Shown in pieces: positions 33,602 through 47,000 of a DNA stretch of 64,000 nucleotides. The stretch covers positions 3,951,001 through 4,015,000 of the forward strand of contig JAJHZJ010000009.1 in assembly GCA_023548195.1 (NCBI GenBank), written 5' to 3'. The notes under the pieces are model-generated. The model was not told the DNA's origin. It saw only the letters and a list, made by a program, of their open reading frames with translations, and ran no database searches. Position numbers and translations under genes: made by a program. Source of the DNA: Bettongia penicillata ogilbyi. Lineage: Eukaryota; Chordata; Mammalia; Diprotodontia; Potoroidae. Numbering within the stretch: the first letter of the stretch is position 1; each line of letters opens with the position of its first letter.

Positions 33602-35825
33602 TACAAATACAAACTAAAACATGAAAAAAACTCCCTACTTCAATAAAAAATTTTTTCCACAAATTCAGGAAAAGCATTTTAAAGGTTGAATTCTACACAT
33701 TTAAAACCTATCCCACAATCCAAAATTCCAAGTTGTAAAAACAGTAGTTTAGAATTCATTTTTATGTGATCATGTATCAAAAGCAAAAAAAGTTCTATGA
33801 GTACCCTTTATTCCGTTTTTTAACCATGCCACAGAGGAAAGTGTGACTGTCAATTTTTCCAGTGGCAACAACTCCAAACCAGAGAGTAGTCATGGCCCTC
33901 AATTAACAACTGGGATTTTTCCTGCCCTCAAAATGTTTGCCAAATCCTGGGTTTCTGACTGATTCTTGGAACATGTGCAAAAGGAAAAAGAAAATTATTC
34001 CAATATCAGTTATAAGCAAAAGATAAAATCCTTTGGGATAAAACCGCTGTTGTAAAAAAAAAAAGAAGAAAGAAGAAAGAAAAGGAAAAAAATCTAGTCC
34101 ATATATTTGAGGTGAGCAAGGAATTTCAGTTTTCCTTCTTTTAAAAGTAACTTTTCCTAAAATATTGTTCCACAAAACTGGAATTGCGGACAAGGACTTA
34201 GAGGGGCTGTGGGGAATGAAAACAGCACACACAAAAAAAACCCCATTAACACAAACAAAAAAGGGTCTGAAATTGTATCACACATAGGCAGTCTATATAA
34301 TAGGCTAGGGTCACATTCCAAGATAACAAGGCTGAAATTCACAACGCTACAGGAGCAAACGTTTGTGCCATCACATGAAGATCTGTGTGCCAAATTCGTT
34401 GACGTTGACCAATCCCCCTTCCAGCTCCAAATCCTGGTTTCTGGGATGTTCCTCCACGGGGAGGCCCTCTTATTCCACCACCTAGCCCACTTTGTGGGCC
34501 TCCTGGTCCACATGGTCTGTTATCTCGATGATCACTTTTTCTGGCTGCTCGTGTCTTCTTTTCCTCAACATTCAAACGCACTTCACCTCTAAACATGGTG
34601 GTCTGCTGCCAAGGATCTTCTGAACTGGCTGTGGGTCATCAAACACAACAAAACCAAAACATTCCCGTAACTTTGGAAAAAATCTTTTAGTTCTGCTTTG
34701 TCTACATTGTGTGGAAGATTTCCAACAAAAAGCTGATGACTGTCGGGATATCTCACAATTCTCCTTGTATCCATATCACCCTGTTCACCACCTTCACGAA
34801 TTGGTCTGGGTCCCCTTTGGGGTGGGATATTAGTCCGTTGTTCCCTCATTCTCTGGGGTCTCTGTGGTGGTGTCTGAGAGTCCAGTTTTGATTCTGGGCA
34901 AGGCTGTGAAGCTGGTACTTTAATAACGTGGGGTGGTATCCCAGACACTGAAACAGCTCCACTAGGTGGAAGGCTCTTACTAGTCACAGATGCCCAGGAA
35001 AATGTTCTCAAGTCCTCCTGTACTGCTGGAGCAGAATCCACAGGCACAGGAGATGAACTCTTTTGAGTGTCCTCAGAAACAGGCTCTTCCAAAGCTGGTT
35101 CAGACTTTTCTTCATGAATTTCAGGTTCAGCTTCTTGTGCAGGCTCTGGTTCTGGTTCCAGCTCTGGTTCTGCAACAGGCTCCTCTAGGTGCTTCTCCAG
35201 GTCATTGCTGCCGGTCTGGTCATAAAAAGTTCCAGAGTCATCAGGAACTACCTCAGGAGTCTGCTGTCTTTCCTCTGGTTCTTCTTCTTCTTCAGATTCT
35301 TCTTGGGGTTCAGTGACAAAACCACCAAAAACCTCATCTTAGTATGGGAAGATGTCATGAATGTAGAATTTGTTTGCAACAGAACCCTCTGGTGCAAGTA
35401 ACAAATGTCTGCATGAATCTCCGAAATGCCTGGTTATTATTAGACAGCAATCCTATCACCTGGACTACAGCACCATCATTGAGGGTAGCACGAGCAACCA
35501 CATGACAAATTTTAGTGTGACAGTTTGTAAAGTTTTGAGACATCACTTTCCGATAGATTTCTTTTTGTTCATAGACAGCATCAACTGGTTTTCCATTGAA
35601 ATCCAAACCTCCATGAACATAAGATGAGTTCTTTCCATAAAACCTATGCAGCATATCTGGCACCTGGTTCAGCAGAGTATAATACTGTCTCACAAATTCC
35701 GGCCCAACCAGCAGGGGACTTGGCTTCTCCATAACCATCTCTTTGGTTAACTGCAACCTGCAAGGCTGAGTGGGAGAGGAAGAGTCTTCACTCTGAAGCA
35801 GGCCGGGTAGCAAAACTCTCTCACG
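33571..35825 (-). pseudogene. G3BP1: processed pseudogene of G3BP1
   Basis: The minus strand reads through a G3BP1-like mRNA without introns. ATG is at 35738. The NTF2-like domain starts [11 protein letters not shown] and includes [20 protein letters not shown]. An acidic and proline-rich middle follows, then [35 protein letters not shown] (start of the RRM) and an RGG-like end with KPGFGAGRG. It is dead: a frameshift near 35390, a deletion plus frameshift inside the RRM near 34620-34650, and the terminal stop read through (CGA-like codon near 34397). 3' untranslated sequence runs to an A-rich tail at 33571-33602. Parent: the stress-granule RNA-binding protein G3BP1, favoured over G3BP2. Confidence 0.93.
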
Positions 35826-35849
35826 TAATGGTGTCCTTGACATCACTTT

Positions 35850-36640
35850 CATTTCCAAATGTATTCCTCTCCCTCCTACTATGCTTTGTAACAAAGAATA
35901 AAAAAAAGAGAAAAGACAAAGTTCTGCAAACTCAACCAAATCTGCCAGTATATGCAATATTCCACAGTCATAGACTCCTGCTTTTTTCATAGTATGGAGG
36001 GAGGTACATTTTTTTCCAACTCTTCCGGGGATAAGTTTGATCATTATAATTATAGATTGTTGGTTTTTTTTTCTTTTTTTTGTTATGGTGGTAGTACTTT
36101 CCATTTAAATTATTATTGTCATCTTGTATATATGTTTCCTGGTTCTGCTTACTTCGTTATGCACAAGTTTATATGTTTTCCTATGTTGTTTGAAGTTTTC
36201 ATTTTCATTGTTTCTTATATCATGAAAATATTTCATTACAATCTTATGCCACAATTTCCTTAGACATTTCCCATTTAATGAGCATTTTCTTTTTCATTTC
36301 CAGTTCTGTGCTACCACAAAAAAATGACTGCTATTAAATGTTTTGGCATATATGAGGCCTTTTCAACTTTGATCTCTTTGGGATATCTTCCTAGTAGTGG
36401 AATTTTTCAGTCAAAGGGCATAGACATTTTGGCTGCTTTTTAAGCATAATTCCAGATTGCTTTCCATAATGGGTGGACCAGTTCACAGCTCCAACAACAA
36501 TGTTACTTTGCTGATCTTTTCACACTTTCCAACACTATCTTGATCTTTTCATCTTTGCTGTCTTGTGTCTCATAGTTGCTTTGATTTGCCTTATTACTAA
36601 AAACTTGGATCAGCCTTTCGTATGGTTTGGAGTATAGTTT
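35850..36640 (-). mobile_element. L1 3'-end fragment
   Basis: Antisense landmarks run CAGTATATGCAATATTCCAC, GGTTCTGCTTACTTCGTTAT, CAAAGGGCATAGACATTTTG and GGACCAGTTCACAGCTCCAA. It directly abuts the 5' end of the G3BP1 pseudogene, so the exact border near 35825-35865 is uncertain. Confidence 0.65.
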
Positions 36641-39540
36641 GGAGTTCTGTAGAGACTTGTTTGTTTGTGTCCTTTGAGTACTTACAGTCCATCGTATTTT
36701 CACAACAGTGTGGTTTTCAAACTTACAGTGTGTTTTACAATGATTATATTTTAGGTTGACTGTTTCTTACTAGTGTATGAGATACCTTAACCTCATTGGT
36801 GTCATCTTTCTAGATGATATGTAGGGTAGACTTTCAAGGAAGATTTCTTGTTAGTCAATAGGAGCATCCTTTTTGTGGTTGTTGCTTATTTCCCTCTTTT
36901 CCTCATTGCTAACATCCTTCCTGAGGTTCATTTTATGTGGGCCTGACAGTAGTCTATCTGTTGACTTCAGCTGTATGTTGATAAAAAAATCTTTCTCTAC
37001 AATTTTAGGGCTACTTTTGGGTTGAAAACTTCCCCTGGCCTGGCTAGGAGTTTTCCCATTGTTCCATAAATTAAATGAGAATTTGAAAAGGCAGTAATGT
37101 TTCTGGAAGATACTTGTTTAGCCAAGAATGAAATTAGTGTTTTCAAACTTTTTTTCTGTTGGGGGCAAAGAACAATCAGAGCTACATTCAAGTAAAAAGC
37201 AGTTTAATTTAATTTTTATATATGTATACATACATATATATTTCTATGTTCACATTGTTCATATTTATATGTTATAAATATGAGTTTATCTCATTTAGAA
37301 AATAAAAAAAACTTTATTAAATAAATGCAACAAATACTCCTGCCTCCCACCCCCAACTTCCATACCCAATCAAAACAAAATCAAAGGGTAGTAACATCCT
37401 GTCAGCTTAGGAAAGCAATGAAGAAGGAAGGATGAAGTCACAGAAAGGAGGGATGGGGGGAGAGGGAGGACAAAAACCCAGGACAAGGAAACAGACTTGT
37501 AGTAAGACTTGCAGAAGTTAAGGGAAAGATTGGCACTCCAAAGAATGTTATGCAAGGCATAAGAAAAGAAAAGATCTGAAGTGCTTGTTCTTTGGAGGTG
37601 AACAAACAGCTCAGCTCATCGTCTTGTTCACTTGGCTTATAGCCTTCCAGTGAGACCTGGATTCATTTCATGTTCTTTATAATTTTGATCATTCAAACTT
37701 TTAGGTAAATGTAATAATTGTGATTTCCACCCTCTACCACACCCTTCACCTAGGACATTGCTTTTTTGGGCTCTAGCATTATCTTTTGTTCTAGATTATT
37801 ACAACTTGAATCTGGCATAGTAGATAAGATGTCTAAATTGAAAGAACAGATTAGCTGGTTTTTGTGGAGGATGATATAACTTATGTTATTTGATCCATAT
37901 TGTGTTTCATAGAATTAGGCCTGTTCTTAATATTAGAAAGATTAAGTATTTTGAATCCTAAATCTTTAGTCTCTGTGTATTACCCTGGTTTATTAGATTG
38001 GATCTGTTGGATCTGAAGTATTTAGTTTTCAAATGTCCTGAATGGTTAGAATTAAGGAACAAATCTGTCTTTTTATTACAGAACAATGTTGAGACTTTGC
38101 CAAAATAATTTCTCTCTGGGATTTAAGTTTATACTGTTCATCTAGAGATAGAAATAAGAGTCTTTTCTTATGTAACAGGGTCATTTTTTTGTTCTGTTTT
38201 TTATTTTAGATATAATGCTGTTCATAATCTTTGAGGTTTCAAAGTATTATTGAAGTATAAGATTTTACTTTTACTATAAAATCAGTTGGGCATAGTAATT
38301 AGATTTAAATAAATCTAGGTACTTGAAAATCTTTGCTAAAAGAGGAATATGTTGCCATTTAGAAATATAATGCTAGGAAAATTATCATGCTATTAGACAA
38401 GTCGGGTCATTCCTTTTATAGAGCAAAAGAGGAGTATAGATCACAACTCTTGATGGAGAACATATTTGATTGTATTATGACCAGGATAGTGAAGTATTTT
38501 ATCTTGAGTCTTAGCCATATATTCCATTTCAGGGACCCTTCTCCCTGTCCCAGGATGAATCAACAATGACCCTGGATATTTAGTAGCTTGCGCTTGCTTC
38601 TCTGGGTGTGGGGAGCTGGTGACTTAGAACTGCAGTCATACAGAAAAGTCTCATCAGCCTAATCTGTGGTCAGTGGCCATCACTTCAGCCAATCTGATGG
38701 CTTGGTCTAGTTCTTTCCCACTACCTATAAATGGACAAAAACAGGCAGGCTCTCTTGTTCTCTCAGGAACACACAGAATGGAAAATATTTCCCTTGGAAC
38801 AGTTACGAATGAGCTTACAAAAATAATTACATTAAAACAGTACAAAAGATGAGTTGGGGGAGAGAGCCCAGATATCATAGAGGGTAAATTCCACAGAGCA
38901 TACTGTCCTCCAGGTGCAGTTTGGCTTTTTAATCACAAAGATTATGCTCTGCTCTATCATCTCTCACTATGCTGAGAAAGCTGTCAGAACGGTAGCATCA
39001 CCAGTGCAGAGTACAGAGGGCTCTGGTGGAGGAGAGCCTTCCTGATGCTGGTTATAATGAGTGCTTGAGAATTGCCTAGTGCTATGACTGTGGGGTGGAG
39101 AGAAGTGTGTAGATGCTGCCCTCTGGTGGACATTCTTGGACACAGCTTTTATTGCTGAAGGGTAGTTGGGGAAGGGAGTGATTTATTCCAGTTCTGTGGA
39201 AGGAAACCAACGTACTGCAGGTTTTTGGGTAAGGGTAGTGTGTGTGTCTGGGTGCGGTGTTAGCTTGTGGTAAGAATCCAAAGAGCCTCTGAGAGGTGTG
39301 GCGGTGTCGCGCATCTCTTTCCCTCATGTTGTCATCAGGATGAAGTGTCTTAGGTATTTGTTTAGGTGTGCTTGTGACTTGGTTACCGCAGCATAGCCAC
39401 ACCATATCTGCCACTGTGGAGTGGTAAGGCCAGACTTGGTCTGTTATTGCTCATGTCAGTTATTATCTTACTTGTTTTACAGGTGACTTTGCTTCTGGTT
39501 CTTGTTACTGAAGGAAGGCTCCAGGATATGTCTGCTATAC
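36641..39540. other. long stretch without recognised features
   Basis: About 2.9 kb of AT-rich sequence. It contains a TATA/TACATA-type run at 37216-37245 but no LINE, SINE or coding landmark I could recognise. 39080-39570 is somewhat richer in G and C; the minus-strand frames there (39082-39595) have no identifiable homology. Confidence 0.4.
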
Positions 39541-39554
39541 TTGTGCTCTGGGAA

Positions 39555-40022
39555 GTGTCTGGTGTTTGTTTTTTCACAGCATAGTAATATCCCATTGGAG
39601 GGCAGCTAGATGCACAGTGGATAGAATGCAGGGCCTGGAGTTAGGAGACTCATGTTCCTGAGTTCAGATCTGGTCATGGACATTTACTAGTTGTGTGACC
39701 TGGGCAAGTCACTCATCTGTAAAATGAGCTGGAGAAGGAAATGGCAAACCAGTCCAGTGTCTTTGCCAAGAAAATCCCAAAAGAAGTCGTGGAGAATCAG
39801 ACACAACTGAAGAATGACAACAAAGAAAAGATTCCATCGTGTTCTTGTACCACAGTTTGTTTTTTTGTTAATGAACGACTTTCTTAGGGTGCACGACTAG
39901 CAGTGGGATTGCTGACCCGAAGGATGTAGACATTTTCATCACTTTTCTGCATAATTCCAAATTGTTTTTCAGAATTGTTATACTAATGAGCAGCCCCACT
40001 GTCACCACACACATGTGCCCGC
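39555..40022 (-). mobile_element. L1 fragment split by a Mar1 SINE
   Basis: L1 antisense sequence (CACAGCATAGTAATATCCCA) stops at about 39597 and resumes at 39830 (TTCTTGTACCACAGTTTG), with GACATTTTCATCACTTTTC and a CATAATTCCAAATTGTTTTT stretch later. 39598-39825 is a plus-strand Mar1-type SINE with GCAGCTAGATGCACAGTGGA at its head and GAGAAGGAAATGGCAAACC in its tail. Confidence 0.75.
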
Positions 40023-40063
40023 CTACAGCTCCTCTATGAATGACTAGTCCTCTCTTTGACAGT

Positions 40064-40091
40064 TGTGTGTGTGTGTGTGTGTGTGTGTGTG
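40064..40091 (+). repeat. (TG)14 microsatellite
   Basis: Uninterrupted TG run between the L1 fragment and the following L2. Confidence 0.95.
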
Positions 40092-40094
40092 ATA

Positions 40095-41800
40095 AAAGAT
40101 TTTGAACACCAAAGAGAAGTTTTTGTAATCCATCCTCGAGGTGATAGTGCACCACTGGAATTTATTGAGCAGGGGGATGGCATGGTGAGCCTTAAGCTTT
40201 AGGACATCCCTTTGGTGACTAAATGGAAGATAGGAGTGGGGAGTGGGGCTGTTACAATAGTCCAGGCCTGATTCAGGCCCCCATGTGGTGGCAGTATCAG
40301 AAGAGAGAAGAGTATATTTGAGAGGTATTAAAGGTAAAATCAATAGGTCTATGACAGCAGATTGGATATGGGAGGTGAGAAACAGTGATGAGTTAAGGAT
40401 GACATCTAGGTTGTGAATTTGGGGGACTGGGAGGGTGATGGTGCTTGGAAATTGGGAAGAGTAGGAAAATTAGGGGGAAATATAACGAGTTCCATTTTGG
40501 ACATGGTGAGTTTACAGCGTCTACTGAACATCCAGTCTGAGATGTCTCAAAGGTAGTTGGAGATTGGAAGTCAGCAGAGAGATTAGAGTAGAAGAATGGA
40601 TTTGAGCATCGAGATGTTAATTAAGTCCTGCTCCTTGCTAATTAAATCATCTGCATGGGAGCTGATGAGATGATCAAGTGAAATACTATAGAGGGAAAGG
40701 AGAAGAGGGCCCAGGCCAGAGTCCTGAGGGACAGTCATGCTTAGTGAGCGTGACCTGGATGAGGACCTAGCAAGGGAGATTGAGGAATGGTCTGATAGAT
40801 AGGAGGAGAATCAGGAGAGAGTACTGCCTCACAAATCTGGAGAGGATCAAGGGAAAGTAGATAACCAGCTATAGCAAAGGCTACAGGGAGATTGAGGAAA
40901 ACAAGTATTGAGAGGTCATTGAAAAGACAATTAGGAGATTGGGGTAGCTAGATGGCCCAGTGGAGAAAATGTGGGGCCTGTAGTCAGGAAGACCTGAATT
41001 TAAATCCAGCCTTGGATAGTTATTAGCTGTGTGAACTTGAGCAAGTTTTTAACTTCTGGTTGCCTAGGAGGCAGCTAGGCTTAGTGAATGGTGCTATGGG
41101 CCTAGAGTCAGGAAGACCTGAGTTAAAATCAGGCCTCTGAACAAGTCACGTAACCTATGTTTGCTTTGATCCACTGGAGAAGGAAATGGCAAACCACTCT
41201 AGTATCTTTGCCAAGAGGACCCCATGGCTAGTACTGGCCACAGGATCGCAAAGAGTTGGACATGACAAAACAGCAACAGCAAAATTAGGAGGTCGTTGAT
41301 AAGTTTGGTAGAATGATGAGTTTGGAGATGAGATTGTAGAGGATGAGGAGTGAGAGGAGGGGAAGTAGAGGCACCTATTGTAGATGGTTTCCTCAGAGAG
41401 ATGGAAGGCAATAATTAGCAGGGAAGAGAGGATCAGGTAAGGGTTTTCTTTGGAGGGTAGAAGAGACATGAGCATGTGTGTAGGCAGTAGATAGGAGGAT
41501 AATGCAGATAAGAAATAGATGGGACAATCTGTTAGGGGAAGCAGGATTGTGTGGGTGGAAGGGTTGGCTTTAGAAAAGAACAGGGCCAAAGGCGTCTGAG
41601 TGGCATGAGATAGAGAAGAGGGAGCTTGTGGAGAAGGAATTCAATTTTTCTGTAAACTATGAGTCAAAGTGCCATCAGAGAGGTGGAGAAGAAGAAGCTA
41701 TAGGAGAGGTTTGGGAAGGGATGAAAAAGGTTTGGAAGAGCCTCTGAGTTGATAAGAGAGGTATAGAAGCATTGCCTGGGAGCAATGAGATCCCAGATTA
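40095..41800 (-). mobile_element. L2 element with nested SINEs
   Basis: Antisense L2 coding landmarks are present in order: TGGAATTTATTGAGCAGGGG, GTTACAATAGTCCAGGCCTG, TTTTGGACATGGTGAG, CATCTGCATGGGAGC, GAGTCCTGAGGGACAGTC and GTGTGTAGGCAGTAGATAGG. The 3' terminus is missing. The frame is destroyed by stops and indels. Confidence 0.75.
40938..41282 (+). mobile_element. two Mar1-type SINEs fused head to tail
   Basis: Flanked by a 9-base direct repeat (AATTAGGAG at 40929-40937 and 41283-41291). The first unit has only the head and middle (to about 41067). A second head (GGAGGCAGCTAGGCTTAGTG) then starts and carries the full tail (TTTGCCAAGAGGACC...GAGTTGGACATGACAAAA). Confidence 0.85.
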
Positions 41801-44085
41801 TACAACAGAAATTGGTAGCGGAGTCATTCGCAGCAGTCACATTTTTTCCCCATCTTTGTTCATCAGTGCTTATGTAGGAGTAAAGTTAATTTTTGATTGT
41901 TACCTGTTCAGAAGCCTTCTACTGTTACCAAATTTTTCATGATCCATATGGGGTTGTGACCCACATTTTAAGAAGTGCTGCTGTATGAGGGCATGAGCTG
42001 AGTAAGAGAGAAAGATTGAACCCGATACTGAATTTATTGAGGAAGGAATGGGAGCATCATTGGCGTATGTTGGGTATGACCTGGTGTGAGTAGGTTAATC
42101 CTTGAATGGAAGGCACCACTCCATTTTCCAGAGGAGACTGAAGTTAGGGTAGGAGAAACCATGAGATGGAAGGTACACATCAAATGGAGAAGTTTCACTT
42201 CTTCCTCCAGAGGCTGAAGATGAATCAGACAGGAGACCTCACAAAAAAAGTGAGAAGTTCCACTCCCCACAGACTTCTCTCTTTCTGCAGAGGGGTAGGC
42301 ACAGTAGAAGGGAGGTTGGAAAGAAAGTAAGCCCCTCTTGCACCTGGAGGCTTTCATTACTGGAGCTTGAAGATTGAGTTGGCAGAGGCAGCAGAGATAG
42401 ATGATAGAGGTTACATTGTGCTGGTGCAGATGGATGGAAGTTGAGCCTCAGTCTAGTTAGTGTCTCCTTGTCGCAGGGTGCATGTGCCACAGTAGAGGGT
42501 CAGATATAAAGTTATGCCTTACCTCTCTCCTTTTCGCTGGAGGCTGGAGATTAGGAGACATTGCTGTAGGGAGTAATAGGTTGTGAAAGCCCTCTTGTTT
42601 TCCACTCATCACTAATGTTTTTTCCATTAGATAGTGAAGAATTATTTGGTCATGACAACCTATTATTTATGTCATAATTGGGTAAATCCTCTATGGAGGA
42701 TTTATGGGGGCACAGGGATACACAGAATGAAAAAGTGGCCTGTGATCTGCACCACTAGAGAATACCCACACGATGAGATCATGGATCTATGGAAGTCTTG
42801 ACATTCTTGCTAACATAATAAAGTGCTAAGTTGTATATAGGAGGTAAAAAGTAGTTGTTTTCTAGAGAGGAAGGAAGCCAGCTCTTCCACTGAACCTAAT
42901 GGGAACGAATAGAAAGTCAATATAGAGACGGAGCTATACGTAATATCCTCACTTCTCTCCCACTCCTGAACCCCATAACTTCAGAGTAAGGTGAGGAGAG
43001 AACAGATAGGTTCAGTTCATGATGGGAAGGGTCAGAGGGTGTATGACTTAATGTTTTGGACCCAAAAACTTGAACTGAGTGCTTATTGTTAGGAAGGGAG
43101 GGGTGAGAGGGGCAAAGGAGGCAAAAATAGTAAGTAGGTTAGGGAGGATTTTTCTGTAGTCCAGCGTGGCTTCTAGCAGTAGAATAGTTGATTCCAAGAA
43201 AAGTATTTTCTGTGGGATCTTCTGTGTACTACCAGTGCCATTGGGTCCCCGTGTATGCCCTATTTCCTGCTGAGGAGGAGCTGGGAGGTCCTGAGTTCCT
43301 GAGTCTTCATCTAAAGACTGGCCCTACTGGATGCGTGAGTTGAACTTCAATTATAAATTGTGCTCAATTGTTTACCCTTCTTAGATTAAAGGAGTAGGCA
43401 AGGGGTTTATCAAAATGATTATGCAATTCTTAGAACTGCAGGGGTCAGATACGATCTGGAGTTTCCTTAGTTTGAGAGAACCAGAATCAGGATGGGACAC
43501 AGCCCAGCAATGGATATATTTTTCTATATTTTTTGTTGCTCTTAATGTTTTCTGTGCCAAGAATAGTCTTTTTTATATACAGAAAAGCATGTTTTGTCTG
43601 TGCCTGTGGAGAGTAATTTCATTTTGTCCAGGAACACATGGGTGAAAAACATCAAGTTCTTAGAAGACAGGATTTGTCAGAGTGGGACACCATAACTGAT
43701 TATGATTCTGTAAATCCATAATATTCTATTTCCCCTAGATAGAAAGATTAGAAGGTTGGCCACTCAGAGGCAGAGCTGGGAGATAGAAGATCATTTACTC
43801 TCTGAGAACCACAGATAGCCTGGCATTGGTAACTCCCGTCCTAACCTCCTCTCTCCCCCCACTTCTTGCTAGGGTGAGCATGGGACTCCTTAAGGTCAGA
43901 TCTCTTTATTTACTGAATGTATCAGGTTAGTGGCTGCCAGCACCACCTTGTTAAATGTAAACTGTGGTTAGCATCATATAGGATTAGGAAGCTCACACTG
44001 TATGACCTTGACCTTTTACAATTAAGTAAGATACAGGGATCCAATGTGATCAAGAATATTGAGGGAAGTGCCTGGTACGTGGTGA
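41801..44085. other. mostly unassigned
   Basis: About 2.3 kb. 41930-41985 resembles one end of a hAT-type element (GGGGTTGTGACCCACATTTT, then AAGAAGTGCTGCTG). The rest shows no repeat landmark or coding-like frame I recognise. Confidence 0.4.
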
Positions 44086-47000
44086 TTAAAATTTTTTAAA
44101 AATTATATCTATTTATTTTGATTAGTTCCTTGAAAAATTATTTATTTTAAGCATTCCATTCTTTTAAATTTTGAGTTCCAAATTATCCCTTTCCCTCCAG
44201 CCCTGCCTCTCCCACCCATTGAAAAAACAAAACAATACGATATCAATCATACGTGTGAAATAATGCAAAAAAAACACCCCATAGTTTCTTATTAGCCATG
44301 TTGCAAAAAACAAGAAAAATAAAGTGGAAAAAATTATACTTCGTTTTTCATTCAGAATGTGTCAGCTCTCTCCCCCGAGGTAGATAGCAATTATCCCCCA
44401 ATGAGACCTTTAGAATTTTCTCAGTCATAGTGGTTGAATCTTTCACCGTTGATCACTGTTGCAGTGTTGCAGTCACTGAGAATGGTGATCTCCTGGCTCT
44501 GCTCACTTCACTCCGCGTCAGTTCCTATGTGTCTCCCCAGCTTTTCATCATTGGGTTACAGCACAATCATGTGCTACAGCTTGTTCAGCTGTTTCTCATT
44601 TGATGGGCATTCCCTTAAATTCCAATTTTTTGCTATCACAAAAAGAATTGCTATAAAAATTTTTGTATGTATAGGTCCTTTTTTTCCCCTTTGATCTCTT
44701 TGGAACACAGACCTAGAAGTGATATTTCTGGGTCAAAGGGTATGCATTGTTTTATAGCCCTTTGGGTATCGTTCCAAATTGTTCTTCAGAATGGTTGGAC
44801 CAGGTTATAATTACATTACCAATGCATTAGACTCCTTCAGTATTTGTCACTTTCCTTTACTGTCATGTCATAGATGTGAAGTCCTTCAGAATTGTTTTAA
44901 TTTGCATTTCTCTAATTAATAGTGATTTAGAACATTTTTTTATATGACATTTTATAAGATACCTTTGATATCTTCTAAAAACTGCATTTATCAGTCGGGG
45001 AATGGCTTTTATTTTTATAAATTTGACTCAGTTCCCTATATATTTGAGAAATAAAATCTTTACCAGAGAAACTTTCTGTAAAATGTATTTTCTCAGTTTT
45101 CTGCTTTCCTTCTACTTTCAGCTGCATTGGTTTTGTTTGTGCAGAACCTTTTTAATTTCATGTAATTTAAATTATCCGTTTTACTTCTCATGATTGTCTT
45201 TGTCTCTTGGCTCATCATAAACACTTTCCTTATATATAGATCTAATAGGTAAAAATTTCCACGCTTCCCAATTTGCTTTTGATGTCAGCCTTTATGTCTA
45301 AATCATTTACCTGTTTTGACTTTATCTTGGTATATAGTGTGAGATGTAGATCTATGCCACATTTCTGCCAAACTGCTTTCCAGTTTTCCCAGCAGTTTTT
45401 GTCACATGGTGATTTCTTGTCCCCAAATCATTGATTTTTGGGTTTATTAAACACTAGATTATTATGGTCATTTACCACCATGTCTTGCGTACCATCCCAC
45501 TGGTCTGTGACTCTATTTTTTAGCCAGCACCAGATTGTTTTGATGATTACTGTTTTATATTACAGTTTTAAATTTGGTACTGCGAGGCCTCTTTCACATT
45601 TTTTTCATTGATATTGATATTCTTAACCTTTTGTTCTTCCAGATGAATTTTATTATTTTTTTCTACCTCTGTAAAGTAATTCTTTGGTAGTGTGATTGCC
45701 ATGGCACCAAATAAGTAAAATAACTTAGGCAGAATGTTATTTATTATGTTTACTCAGCCTACCTATGAGCAATTAATATTTCTCTAATTTTTAAGATCAA
45801 TCTTTATTTGTGTGAAAAGTGTTCTATAATTGTGTGTTCTGCAGCTATTTTAAATGGAATTCCTTTTTGTATCTCTTCCTATATTTTATTGGTAATATAT
45901 AGAAGTGCTAATTATTTATGTGGGTTTATTTTATATCCTACAATTTTATTAATTGTTTCAACTAGTTTGTTGATTCTCTTGGGTCCTCAAAGTATACCAT
46001 CATATATCATCTGCAGAGTGATAGTAATTTTTTTCTTGTTGCCTGTTATTATTCCTTCATTTTTTGGTCTTTTTGTTATAGCTAGCATTAATAGTGGTGA
46101 TAATGAGCATCCTACCTTCACCCCTGATCTTAGCGGGAAGGCTTTGAGCTTATTCCCATTATAATTTCTGATTGTTTTAGATAGATGCTATTTATCATTT
46201 TAAGAAAAGCTCCATTTATTCCTTTGCTTTCTAGTGTTTTTAATAGGAGTGAGTGTTATATTTTGTCAAAGACTTTTTCTGCATCTATTGATATAATCAT
46301 GGAAATTTTGGTTATTTTGTTATTGAAATAGTCAGTAATGCTGATAATTTACCTACTATTGAATGAACCCTGAATACCTGATATAACTCCCACCTGATCA
46401 CAGTGTATGCTCTTTGTGATATATTGCCATAATCTCTTTGCTAGCATTTTATTTAAAATTTTTGCATCAATATTCATTATATAACTTGGTCTGCAGTTTT
46501 CTTTCTCTGTTTTTGCTCTCCTTTTTTATGTATCAAAACTGTATTTGGGTCATAGAAGGAATTTGGTAAGACTCATTTATCTATTTTTTCAAATCAATCA
46601 TTCACTATTGAAATTAATTGTTCTTTATAAATGTTTGGTCAAATTCACATGTAAATCTATCTGGTCCTGACCATATTTTCTTACAGTGCTCATTTGTGGC
46701 TTGTTCGATTTCTTCTTTTAAGAAAGGGTTATTTAAATATTGACAGTACCTTTAGTGTGATGGCTGCTGAGCCTTTTTTGGGGCTTTTTTCCCCTTTGGT
46801 GTCTACCTGTTCTGCCTAACTCTCACCTGTGGCTCCAAGAAGCAGCAGCATGGACAGTGGCCACACCCTGGTAAACTGTTTCAGCAGATGGGCCAAATCA
46901 GATAGAGGGTAACCAAGGGATCTCAAATTCATTGATGAGTTAGGGAGGTGTCTACCACAAGAATGTGAAGACTTCCTCTGGTGGAATGGGCGGATGAGAA

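Noticed and set aside
34209..34592. 127-codon plus-strand open frame
   Set aside because: It is antisense to the RGG-encoding end of the G3BP1 pseudogene, whose sense reading matches a known protein.
41155..41589. 144-codon minus-strand frame as a possible gene
   Set aside because: It spans antisense SINE sequence and decayed L2 and has no continuous homology to one protein.
45808..46164. 118-codon plus-strand open frame
   Set aside because: Antisense shadow of L1 ORF2 within the long L1.
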